Below are positions 1 through 6,618 of a stretch of DNA of 13,968 nt, in pieces. Positions within the stretch are counted from its first letter, which is position 1. Each line of letters starts with the position of its first letter. Source of the DNA: Cytophagaceae bacterium. GTDB lineage: Bacteria; Bacteroidota; Bacteroidia; Cytophagales; Cytophagaceae. The stretch is from assembly GCA_021151805.1 (NCBI GenBank), contig JAGKWN010000105.1:1-13968 (forward strand), written 5' to 3'. Position numbers and translations under genes: made by a program. The notes beneath the pieces were generated by a model. The model worked only from the letters and a program-made list of their open reading frames with translations. It was not told where the DNA came from and searched no databases.

Positions 1-17
1 ATATATTTTAATGTTTT

Positions 18-49
18 TTTGTTTAAATTTTTAACATATCTTACATTTT
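18..49 (+). promoter_or_regulatory. Putative Bacteroidota promoter for the LamG-like gene
   Basis: TTTG at 18-21, a 20-base spacer, then TACATTTT at 42-49, one mismatch from the -7 element TAnnTTTG. The spacing lies within the 17-23 range known for this phylum. Transcription would begin near 56, leaving a leader of about 14 bases before the ATG at 70. This argues that the gene starts there and is not the tail of a longer upstream gene. The region is very AT-rich, so chance matches are possible. Confidence 0.4.
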
Positions 50-69
50 TTAATTATAGTTGTTGTTTT

Positions 70-747
70 ATGAAGTTAGTAACAGTAAAATACCCTAATG
101 ATATTTCAGGGATGGAGGCATGGTATGATGCCAAAGATTTTAATTCAACTGCAGATTCTACCGAGGTAACCACATGGAATGATAAATCGGGTAATGGACA
201 TCATTTGGTGCAATCCACAGCCGGAAAAAAGCCCATTGTAAAATCATTAAACGGTAATAAGTTTTTGGATTCAAATAATGAAAACAGATACTTTCAATTA
301 GCCTTTACAAGGGTAAGACCACTTACTATATTTTGTGTGTATAAAGTAAATACGATTGCATCCAATATTTATGTTACAGATGGTTATACCGATCAAGGTA
401 GTACAGCCATAACCACTTCAGGTGGTTCTGGCGGAACAGGTTTACAATACGGTATGACCAGCGGAAATTTAGCTTTTGGAGTTTCCACCAATACAATTTT
501 TGCGCAGGTATCCGTACAGCAGGTTGATACAGCCGCTGCAAGTTTCGGCCGTTATAATGGCGTACAAAAATTTACCGGAACTTCTGACAAAAATATTGGA
601 GGTATAACATTATTTGCACGTGCAGATTTAGCATCTGCACGTTTTGCCGACGCATCTATTGCAGAATATATTTCTTATAACAGAGCATTAACACTAACAG
701 AAATACAACAAATCGAACGGTATTTAAAATTCAAATGGGGATTATAA
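70..747 (+). CDS. Concanavalin A/LamG-like beta-sandwich domain protein
   Basis: Protein of about 225 residues. It opens with a WYDAKDFNS-type strand, then WNDKSGNGHH, and ends with the block AEYISYNRALTLTEIQQIERYLKFKWGL-like (split here as AEYISYNRALTLTEIQ and IERYLKFKWGL). This pattern is typical of LamG/concanavalin A-like domains found in Bacteroidota surface proteins and in phage or tailocin structural proteins. The domain fills the whole protein. I see no signal peptide, membrane segment, T9SS tail or catalytic motif, so a binding or structural role is the most that can be inferred. The frame stays open to the window edge through a low-complexity AT-rich stretch and could start at TTG 19. 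I chose ATG 70 because a putative promoter and A/T-rich leader sit just before it and the earlier codons look non-coding. The neighbour pirin gene converges on it and suggests no function. Confidence 0.7.
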   Translation: MKLVTVKYPNDISGMEAWYDAKDFNSTADSTEVTTWNDKSGNGHHLVQSTAGKKPIVKSLNGNKFLDSNNENRYFQLAFTRVRPLTIFCVYKVNTIASNIYVTDGYTDQGSTAITTSGGSGGTGLQYGMTSGNLAFGVSTNTIFAQVSVQQVDTAAASFGRYNGVQKFTGTSDKNIGGITLFARADLASARFADASIAEYISYNRALTLTEIQQIERYLKFKWGL

Positions 748-769
748 TCATAATCCCCATTAAGTTTTT
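734..769 (+). terminator. Hairpin terminator overlapping the LamG-like gene stop
   Basis: A perfect 12-bp stem, AATGGGGATTAT (734-745) and ATAATCCCCATT (750-761), closes a 4-base loop. TTTTT at 765-769 follows. The stop codon at 745-747 lies inside the hairpin. It sits between convergent genes and could also stop the pirin transcript from the other strand, although no clean T tract follows in that direction. Confidence 0.7.
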
Positions 770-782
770 CCAGATCGTAAAA

Positions 783-1655
783 TTAAAACACTGGTAAAGG
801 AACAAATTCTGTTTCACCAGGTACACGTGGAAATTTTTGTGCAGCCCAATCTGCTTTTGCTTTTTCAATCGTGGCTTTGTCACTGGCCACAAAATTCCAG
901 TATATAAAACGTTCTTCGGGAAATGCTTCACCGCCGAAGATATAAACAGTTGTGCCGGCTGTCATTTCAAAAGAACATAGCTTACTGTCATTTGAAATTA
1001 AAATATGTTTCGGTTCAAATGTATTGCCATCGCTTATCACGTTGCCATCAAGAATATACATCGCGCTTTCTCCAAACAAACTTTCACCGATGGAAATCGT
1101 TTTATGGCTTGTTGTTTTTATCTCAATCATAAACAGCGGGCTGTAAACATTTACCGGAGATTTTTTACCAAAGGCCTCACCTGCTATCAACTTATAAAAT
1201 ACACCGTCTTCTTCCCAGACAGGTATATCTTTCTCTTCCACATGCATGAACGTTGGTTCCATAAATTCCAACGCTTTAGGAAGTGCCACCCAGATTTGCA
1301 GGCCATGCAATGTCTTTGTTCTATTACGTAAATAATCCGGTGTTCTTTCTGAATGTACAATTCCTTTTCCTGCGGTCATCCAGTTTACGGCACCGGGCGT
1401 GATATCTACGTTTGTGCCCAAACTGTCTTTATGGGTAATGCTTCCTGCAAACAGAAACGTCAAAGTTGAAAGTCCGATGTGCGGATGTGGCGGCACATCC
1501 AAATTCTCCTGTGCTTGCAGGTGTGCAGGCCCCATGTGGTCGATAAAAGCAAAAGGACCTACCATTCTCTTTTCTCGGAATGGCAACAAACGACCTACCA
1601 TAAAATTACCGATGTTTGCTGAACGCTCTTCAATGATGAGTTGTATGTTTGACAT
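783..1655 (-). CDS. Pirin family protein (bicupin, putative quercetinase-like)
   Basis: A 290-residue protein, the usual pirin length. The N-terminal cupin carries RLLPFREKRMVGPFAFIDH (residues 22-40). The metal site PPHPHIG (His57, His59) and GKGIVHSERTP (His101, Glu103) matches the three His plus one Glu that bind Fe in human pirin. The C-terminal cupin is weaker (about 165-270), with GESLFGESAMYILDGN. Pirins are cytoplasmic non-haem iron proteins. Some bacterial members cleave quercetin (2,3-dioxygenase activity), while others act as redox-responsive partners of other proteins; the substrate here cannot be read from sequence. ATG at 1655 gives the family's normal start. It lies 76 bp downstream of the SDR gene on the same strand, so co-transcription is plausible. 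Confidence 0.92.
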   Translation of the reverse strand: MSNIQLIIEERSANIGNFMVGRLLPFREKRMVGPFAFIDHMGPAHLQAQENLDVPPHPHIGLSTLTFLFAGSITHKDSLGTNVDITPGAVNWMTAGKGIVHSERTPDYLRNRTKTLHGLQIWVALPKALEFMEPTFMHVEEKDIPVWEEDGVFYKLIAGEAFGKKSPVNVYSPLFMIEIKTTSHKTISIGESLFGESAMYILDGNVISDGNTFEPKHILISNDSKLCSFEMTAGTTVYIFGGEAFPEERFIYWNFVASDKATIEKAKADWAAQKFPRVPGETEFVPLPVF

Positions 1656-1731
1656 GGGAATGGAATTTTATTTCAATGAAGATATTATTTTTTATATAGA
1701 CCGGAAAGTAAATACATGGATTTAAAACAAA

Positions 1732-2538
1732 TTATCCATTGGCTGCAAAGCCCGGATAACAGGTCATGCCACCGTCTATAAACAAGGATGTTCCGTGAAT
1801 ATAATCTGAATCATCGGAAGCCAGCCACACAGCGGCATTGCCAATATCTTCCGTTTCTCCTACACGTTTATAGGGAATAAGTTTTAATAATTTTTCTTCC
1901 GCTTCAGGGGTTTCCCATGCAGGTCTGTTAATAGGTGTTTTGATTGCACCCGGGGCAATGCTGTTGATGCGAATCTTTAGCTCTCCTAATTCCTGTGCCA
2001 TGGATTTCATCAGCATGAGTATACCGCCCTTGGATGCCGCGTAATTTGCATGCCCGGCCCAGGGAATAACTTCATGCACAGAGCTGATGCAAATAATTTT
2101 CCCCAGCGCTTTTGAAATCTCAGGCCTTGCTCCTCTTCTGATAAATTCGCGTACGGCTTCGCGTGCGCATAAAAATTGTCCGGTAAGATTTACATTGATC
2201 ACCTTGTTCCACTGATCAAGGCTCATGTCTACAAAGGCAGCATCCTGCTGCAAGCCTGCGTTATTTACTAAGATATCAATCGTACCAAAATGACTGATGG
2301 CCTGTTTGAACATTTCCTGCACTTCTTTTTCATCGCCTACATTGGCCTGGTATACAATAGCTGAAGAACCGGCTGCTGTAATCTGTGCGGCAACTTCTTC
2401 CGCAGCTTCTTTATTGGAATGGTAGTTTACAATAATAGCAGCACCGCTGGCCGCCATCTTTAAGGCAATACCTTTTCCTATACCGGAGTCGGCACCGGTG
2501 ATCAGAGCTGTCTGCCCTTTCAATTTAACATCTGACAT
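1732..2538 (-). CDS. SDR-family oxidoreductase, glucose 1-dehydrogenase-like
   Basis: A 268-residue classical short-chain dehydrogenase with a Rossmann fold. The cofactor loop TGADSGIG is at 14-21 and NNAG at 92-95. The catalytic residues are Asn117, Ser153, Tyr166 and Lys170 (YAASK). The blocks SSVHEVIPWAG, APGAIKTPIN and DGGMTCYPGF closely match the signature of Bacillus glucose 1-dehydrogenases (beta-D-glucose + NAD(P)+ to gluconolactone). That makes this a sugar dehydrogenase rather than a fatty-acid FabG, although the true substrate is inferred. Relative to the Bacillus enzyme as I remember it, there is a short insertion around RRGARPEISKALG (134-146) ahead of the catalytic Ser strand. 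It is probably cytoplasmic, and the pirin gene follows it on the same strand. ATG at 2538 gives the normal N-terminus. Confidence 0.9.
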   Translation of the reverse strand: MSDVKLKGQTALITGADSGIGKGIALKMAASGAAIIVNYHSNKEAAEEVAAQITAAGSSAIVYQANVGDEKEVQEMFKQAISHFGTIDILVNNAGLQQDAAFVDMSLDQWNKVINVNLTGQFLCAREAVREFIRRGARPEISKALGKIICISSVHEVIPWAGHANYAASKGGILMLMKSMAQELGELKIRINSIAPGAIKTPINRPAWETPEAEEKLLKLIPYKRVGETEDIGNAAVWLASDDSDYIHGTSLFIDGGMTCYPGFAANG

Positions 2539-2654
2539 GTGAATCTATAGCTTGGTTTATAGAAGATAAAAAATAATCCTGAATAAAGGAAGTTATTCTA
2601 TTGTTAGCAAAAACACATAAGTATTAAAACATCTATGATTCAGATGCTTCATAA

Positions 2655-2683
2655 AAATAAAAAGTCCCCGATCGGGGGACTTT
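2655..2683 (-). terminator. Rho-independent terminator of the nagB-ywbE-Dabb unit
   Basis: A perfect 9-bp stem, AAAGTCCCC (2661-2669) and GGGGACTTT (2675-2683), has a GATCG loop. Read on the minus strand it is followed by a T-rich run (CTTTTTATTTTTATG). It begins five bases after the stop of the Dabb-domain gene, so it closes the three-gene unit and separates it from the SDR gene. Confidence 0.85.
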
Positions 2684-2688
2684 ATGTA

Positions 2689-2985
2689 TTACTGTGCATC
2701 GTAGATTACCACTCTATCGAAGAACACTCTGAACTCTTCCAGGAATGCCTTGTGCAGTGGATGTACCTGGTATACATCGTGTCCTGCCAGGTCATCAAAT
2801 AATATTAATAATGAAAAGGTATAGGTTGTATCAACAACGGCACGTTCGATGGGAGCCGGTGTACCGATGTACAAACCTTTTACGGTTTCAACACCTTTTA
2901 ATGTTTCTAAACTTTTACGGAATGCGTTTTTTTGTTCGGTTGTGGTATCGGCTTTCAGCCAGAATAATACGTGGTGACTAAGCAT
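2689..2985 (-). CDS. Dabb-domain (stress-responsive alpha/beta barrel) protein
   Basis: A 98-residue single-domain protein. It opens with MLSHHVLFWLKADTT, has the strand GLYIGTPAP (38-46), DTTYTFSLLILFDDL (52-66), and HPLHKAFLEEF (75-85) with a VVIYD end. This is the full Dabb family pattern, a dimeric ferredoxin-like barrel; the HP..H segment is its most conserved part. Family members include plant salt-stress proteins and many bacterial proteins of unknown reaction, and no catalytic role can be assigned here. There is no signal peptide. It is the last gene of the nagB unit, 51 bp after the ywbE-like gene, and is followed at once by a strong terminator. Confidence 0.9.
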   Translation of the reverse strand: MLSHHVLFWLKADTTTEQKNAFRKSLETLKGVETVKGLYIGTPAPIERAVVDTTYTFSLLILFDDLAGHDVYQVHPLHKAFLEEFRVFFDRVVIYDAQ

Positions 2986-3036
2986 TTAATTGGATATGTT
3001 AATAGTAATAAACTCTGTAAAGATACAAAATCTTCT

Positions 3037-3231
3037 TTATTCTAAAATCTCCTGTACCCGCCCTATCTGTCCGTCTTCCAGGCGAACCTTAATACCTCTG
3101 TGATGTTTGGGAACACTGGTTAACAGGTCTTTGACGATGCCTTCGGTACGGATGCCGGTCTTTTGGTCTTTTTTCAACACAATACTTACTTTGGTACCGC
3201 GGGTAATGTTTGCACGAATTCTTCCGTCCAT
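3037..3231 (-). CDS. ywbE: YwbE family protein
   Basis: A 64-residue basic protein matching the whole YwbE (DUF2196) family: RANITRGTKVSIVLKKDQKTG (shown here as RANITRGTKVSIVLKKDQ), then RTEGIVKDLLT, HHRGIKVRLEDGQIGRVQ. The repeated G.KV.I/RL.DGQ.GRV strands suggest a small SH3/KOW-like beta barrel, which would fit nucleic acid or ribosome binding, but that role is inference and the family has no firm function. It lies 43 bp after the nagB fusion and 51 bp before the Dabb gene, all on one strand, so all three are probably one transcript. ATG at 3231 gives the family's standard start. Confidence 0.9.
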   Translation of the reverse strand: MDGRIRANITRGTKVSIVLKKDQKTGIRTEGIVKDLLTSVPKHHRGIKVRLEDGQIGRVQEILE

Positions 3232-3274
3232 GATAACAGATCAATATATTTATAATTTGATTGAAAGTCTATGA

Positions 3275-5188
3275 TTATATCAACGTGCCATCCCACTTTA
3301 CAAAAGCTTCAATCGCTTCGTATTCCGGCAAGCCAAGGTTGTTGTAGGTATTGGCAGTAGCCCGGTTACGGTCTTCGGCGCGTTGCCAGAACTCGCGTGG
3401 ATCAGCGCCTGGGAACATCGGGGCATCTTTCTGCGACTGGTGCTTGAAGATCCCGCGACGCTTGCGCATCAGCTCATCCGGACTTAACGGAATAGCCATT
3501 TCAATCTGGTCAATGTCCCACTCCTGCCATGCACCTCTGTATAACCACACACGACAGTCTTTCATCCACTCTTCGTATTTCAATTCATCCAATGCCAGGA
3601 AAATAGCTTTCAGACATACACGGTGTGTACCATGAGGATCGGATAAGTCACCGGCAGCAAAGATCTGTTGCGGTTTCAGTTCCTGCAGGAGATTCTTTAC
3701 GCAATCAATATCTGCTCTGCCGATCGGATTCTTCTTTACTAAACCGGTTTCATAGAAAGGCATGTCAAGGAAATGTGCGTTCGCATCGGGAATACCTACA
3801 TAGCGACAGGTTGCCTTGGCTTCTCCTCTACGGATCAGGCCTTTTATTTTCATTACTGCCGGTGGATCAATTTCTCCCGGCTTTTTATTTTTCAGTGTTT
3901 CTACAATATTCTTAAATGCCGCTGTTGTTGTATCTTCTCCTTCATGCAGGAAGTGATTGTAGTCGGTTGCAAAATCTGCAAAACGAATGACGTCTTCATC
4001 GTATACAGCAATGTTGCCTGAAGTCTGGTAGGCAACATGTACATCATGCCCCTGATCTACCAGGCGAATGAAGGTACCGCCCATGGAGATGATATCATCA
4101 TCCGGATGCGGACTGAAGATCAACGCGCGCTTCGGAAACGGATAGGCACGTTCCGGTCTGTTAGTATCGTCGGTGTTAGGCTTGCCGCCTGGCCAGCCGG
4201 TGATCGTCTTTTGCAACAGATTGAATATTTCAATGTTGATGTTATATGCCGGGCCGTAACCTGCTACCAGTTCAGACAGACCGTGTTCATTGTAATCTCT
4301 GTCCGTTAATTTTAAGATCGGTTTCCCAACAGTTGTACTCAGCCATACAGTTGCGCGCTTGCGTGCCTTCTCATCCCAATGTACGCTACCTACCAGCCAG
4401 GGTGTTTTAATGCGTGTAAGTTCTGCCGAAGATGCTGTATCCAGGATTACACCAACATTGGCGTGTGTTTGCAGGAAGGTGGCCGGAATGGATTCGGTGA
4501 TTTTTCCTTCAACGGTTTTTTTGATGATCTGTGCTTTTCCTTCACCCCAGGCCATTAGTATAATACGTTTGGCTTTGAAGATCGTCCCTACCCCCATCGT
4601 GATGGCTGTTCTTGGTACATGCTCTTCGCCGAAGAAATCACTTGCAGCGTCAATACGTGTTACGTGATCCAATGTTATTAAACGTGTTGTGGAATCCAGG
4701 CGCGAACCAGGTTCATTAAAACCAATATGACCTGTACGGCCAATCCCTAAAAGCTGTACATCCAGACCTCCTAATGAATCAATCTTTGAATCATAATTCT
4801 TACAGAACGCTTCAATCTGTTCTTTCGGAATTGTTCCGTTTGGAATGTTTACATTTTCTTTTGGTATATCAATATGGTCGAATAAATATTCCCACATGAA
4901 GCGTACATAGCTTTGTAGTGCTGTCCAGTCGATCGGGTAATATTCATCAAGGTTGAATGTAATTACATTGTAAAAGCTCAGGCCTTCTTCGCGGTGCATG
5001 CGGATCAATTCTGCATAAACACCTTTGGGTGTAGAGCCTGTCGCAAGACCCAGTACACAATGTCTGCCTTCAGCCTGGCGCTGACGGATAATATCAGCAA
5101 GTTCAAGAGCAACAGCTTGCGAAGCCTGGTCTGCCGTGTTGTATATTGTAGTGTTTAACTGTTCGAAGTTTCTGTTTATAACGTCCAT
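3275..5188 (-). CDS. nagB: Glucosamine-6-phosphate deaminase-like / PIG-L (LmbE) deacetylase-like fusion
   Basis: A 637-residue two-domain protein, more than twice the usual NagB length (about 266). Residues 1-290 form a NagB domain with the phosphate loop ATGSTP (49-54), NLDEYYP (Asp81, matching E. coli catalytic Asp72) and GIGRTGHIGFNEP (148-160). His154 and Glu159 match E. coli His143 and Glu148, but the E. coli Asp141 position is Thr152. Residues 350-637 form a PIG-L/LmbE-type domain with SPHPDDD (359-365) and DPHGTH (517-522), the usual zinc ligands of sugar N-deacetylases. NagB turns glucosamine-6-P into fructose-6-P plus ammonia. A paired deacetylase could produce its substrate from an N-acetylated sugar phosphate, but that coupling is inference. 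There is no signal peptide, so it acts in the cytoplasm. This long form is known in Bacteroidota. It is first gene of a unit with ywbE and the Dabb gene. Confidence 0.9.
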   Translation of the reverse strand: MDVINRNFEQLNTTIYNTADQASQAVALELADIIRQRQAEGRHCVLGLATGSTPKGVYAELIRMHREEGLSFYNVITFNLDEYYPIDWTALQSYVRFMWEYLFDHIDIPKENVNIPNGTIPKEQIEAFCKNYDSKIDSLGGLDVQLLGIGRTGHIGFNEPGSRLDSTTRLITLDHVTRIDAASDFFGEEHVPRTAITMGVGTIFKAKRIILMAWGEGKAQIIKKTVEGKITESIPATFLQTHANVGVILDTASSAELTRIKTPWLVGSVHWDEKARKRATVWLSTTVGKPILKLTDRDYNEHGLSELVAGYGPAYNINIEIFNLLQKTITGWPGGKPNTDDTNRPERAYPFPKRALIFSPHPDDDIISMGGTFIRLVDQGHDVHVAYQTSGNIAVYDEDVIRFADFATDYNHFLHEGEDTTTAAFKNIVETLKNKKPGEIDPPAVMKIKGLIRRGEAKATCRYVGIPDANAHFLDMPFYETGLVKKNPIGRADIDCVKNLLQELKPQQIFAAGDLSDPHGTHRVCLKAIFLALDELKYEEWMKDCRVWLYRGAWQEWDIDQIEMAIPLSPDELMRKRRGIFKHQSQKDAPMFPGADPREFWQRAEDRNRATANTYNNLGLPEYEAIEAFVKWDGTLI

Positions 5189-5241
5189 ATAGATGAAATA
5201 CTTAGCTGTGTAAATTAATAAGAAAAACGGAATGTGAAAAA

Positions 5242-5380
5242 TTTAGTAAAGAGTAGTCAGTGGACAGTAGACAGTAACCAGTAAATTAAGTACTTGGTTA
5301 AATAGGCATTGTTTATAATTATCAGGAGATTATCATAATAAAGCAATGCTCTCACTGACCACTGTCTGCTGACAACTAAA
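5242..5380. repeat. Inverted arrays of phased 7-bp repeats (consensus near GACAGTA)
   Basis: The left array (5242-5283) reads in exact 7-base phase: TTTAGTA, AAGAGTA, GTCAGTG, GACAGTA, GACAGTA, ACCAGTA. The right array (5353-5380) on the opposite strand reads TTTAGTT, GTCAGCA, GACAGTG, GTCAGTG. Both arms begin at the outer edge with TTTAGT. Between them, GCATTGTTTAT (5306-5316) can pair with ATAAAGCAATGC (5338-5349), giving an inner stem with one bulge. It lies between the divergent nagB fusion and hydrolase genes. I do not recognise a named repeat family, and it contains no coding sequence. Confidence 0.7.
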
Positions 5381-5403
5381 CTATTTTTTTCTTCCCGATA
5401 CAA

Positions 5404-5411
5404 TATATTTG
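5404..5411 (+). promoter_or_regulatory. Exact TAnnTTTG (-7) element before the MBL-fold gene
   Basis: TATATTTG at 5404-5411 matches the Bacteroidota -7 element exactly. It would start transcription near 5418, about 15 bases before the ATG at 5433. No TTG or TTTG is present 17-23 bases upstream, where the sequence is a T tract (5384-5390), so the promoter is incomplete by consensus. Confidence 0.35.
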
Positions 5412-5432
5412 CCACCTATACGACTTACAGGT

Positions 5433-6560
5433 ATGAATGTAAAACGAATAAAGAAATCCATGCTCATTACCTTACTCATTATTGCTGCAATAGCAATAGG
5501 TATTTATATATTCCTTCAATCAGCTCCTTTTGGTCACGCACCATCCAATGCACGTTTGGAGCGAATCAAAAAATCTCCGAATTATAAAGACGGCGTATTT
5601 CAGAATCTCTCTCTTACGCCAGTGATGGCAGATGATGCATCATACGTGGATATGATCAGAAAACAGTTTTCCGGCGATTCAGCCCGTGAACCTGAAAAAC
5701 CTATTCCAGGTATAAAAAGAGATTTGTCGGTTATTGTTTCTGAAAATCCTGTAATCACCTGGTTTGGCCATTCTACTTATTTGATTCAGACAGGCGGAAA
5801 AAATATTTTAATCGATCCGGTTTTCAGTATGAGCACTTCGCCCGTGCAATTTGTAGGAAATAAAAAATACCAGGGAACAGAAATATATTCCCCGGCAGAT
5901 TTTCCCCTGATTGATTATCTGATTCTTTCCCATGATCATTACGATCACCTGGATTACCAGACAACGCTTGATATGAAATCGAAAGTGCGTTCCTACTATA
6001 TGCCTTTGGGTGTTGGTTCACATCTTGAAGCCTGGGGAATTGATACGACTAAATTAACAGAACTTGACTGGTGGCAGGAAACCAATCTTGGAGATGGCTA
6101 TAAACTGGTTTGTTTGCCAGCCCGCCATTTCTCTGGCCGCAGCGTAACAGATCGCGGAAAGACGTTGTGGGCATCATACTTGTTAATTACTCCGACCCAT
6201 AAAATATATATCGGTGGTGATTCCGGTTATGATACACATTTTAAACAGATCGCCAATAAATATGGGCCGGTTGATATTGCCTTTCTTGAATCCGGACAAT
6301 ACAATGCTTACTGGCCCTATATTCACATGATGCCGGAGGAAACCGTACAAGCTAGTAAAGACCTGCAGGCTAAAGTCTTGCTGCCTGTACATTGGGGAAA
6401 GTATACCTTGGCGCTACATCCGTGGGACGAACCGATTAATCGTTTAACGCGTGAAGCGGCTAAACAGCAGGTAACAGTTACTACACCCATGATTGGCGAA
6501 CCGGTAGTACTGGATAGTATATTACCTGCCAGTAAATGGTGGTTGATGGAAATGAAATAA
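5433..6560 (+). CDS. Membrane-anchored metallo-beta-lactamase-fold hydrolase (UlaG/NAPE-PLD-like)
   Basis: A 375-residue protein from ATG 5433. An in-frame TTG 24 bases earlier is unlikely because it overlaps the putative promoter. Residues 1-9 are basic, followed by one hydrophobic segment (about 10-29, MLITLLIIAAIAIGIYIFLQ), so the catalytic domain is probably anchored on the outer face of the inner membrane. Metal-site motifs in order are WFGHST (110-115), SHDHYDHLD (166-174), PARHFSGR (229-236), GGDSGYDTHF (261-270), HMMPEE (298-303) and LLPVHWGKY (316-324). The WFGHST and PARHFSGR blocks place it in the COG2220 branch with UlaG, RomA and NAPE-phospholipase D rather than with true beta-lactamases. 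A phosphodiester or lactone substrate is possible but unproven. It is monocistronic, divergent from the nagB unit, and ends at a palindromic terminator. Confidence 0.88.
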   Translation: MNVKRIKKSMLITLLIIAAIAIGIYIFLQSAPFGHAPSNARLERIKKSPNYKDGVFQNLSLTPVMADDASYVDMIRKQFSGDSAREPEKPIPGIKRDLSVIVSENPVITWFGHSTYLIQTGGKNILIDPVFSMSTSPVQFVGNKKYQGTEIYSPADFPLIDYLILSHDHYDHLDYQTTLDMKSKVRSYYMPLGVGSHLEAWGIDTTKLTELDWWQETNLGDGYKLVCLPARHFSGRSVTDRGKTLWASYLLITPTHKIYIGGDSGYDTHFKQIANKYGPVDIAFLESGQYNAYWPYIHMMPEETVQASKDLQAKVLLPVHWGKYTLALHPWDEPINRLTREAAKQQVTVTTPMIGEPVVLDSILPASKWWLMEMK

Positions 6561-6582
6561 AAAACGCTGAAAAATAGATCAT

Positions 6583-6618
6583 AAAAAAACGTCCCGATAG
6601 CTATCGGGACGTTTTTTT
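6583..6618. terminator. Perfect 36-bp palindromic bidirectional terminator
   Basis: AAAAAAACGTCCCGATAG (6583-6600) is followed directly by its exact reverse complement, CTATCGGGACGTTTTTTT (6601-6618). The GC-rich stem with A7 and T7 flanks can stop transcription both ways. It lies between the convergent hydrolase gene (stop at 6560) and helicase gene. The helicase stop codon (6617-6619) overlaps its edge. Confidence 0.92.

Noticed and set aside
923..1725. Open frames antisense to the pirin gene
   Set aside because: They are low-quality, Cys/Arg/His-rich translations without motifs, inside a clear pirin coding region.
3351..4667. Several open frames of 80-100 codons antisense to the nagB fusion
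   Set aside because: They lie wholly inside a strongly supported gene on the other strand, show no domain pattern, and are explained by codon bias of the real gene.
5242..5380. Heptamer arrays as a CRISPR array
   Set aside because: The units are 7 bp, contiguous without spacers, degenerate and inverted, with no cas genes nearby.
5409..5432. TTG extension of the MBL-fold hydrolase N-terminus
   Set aside because: The TTG overlaps the TATATTTG element, and ATG 5433 directly gives a basic N-terminus followed by the membrane anchor.
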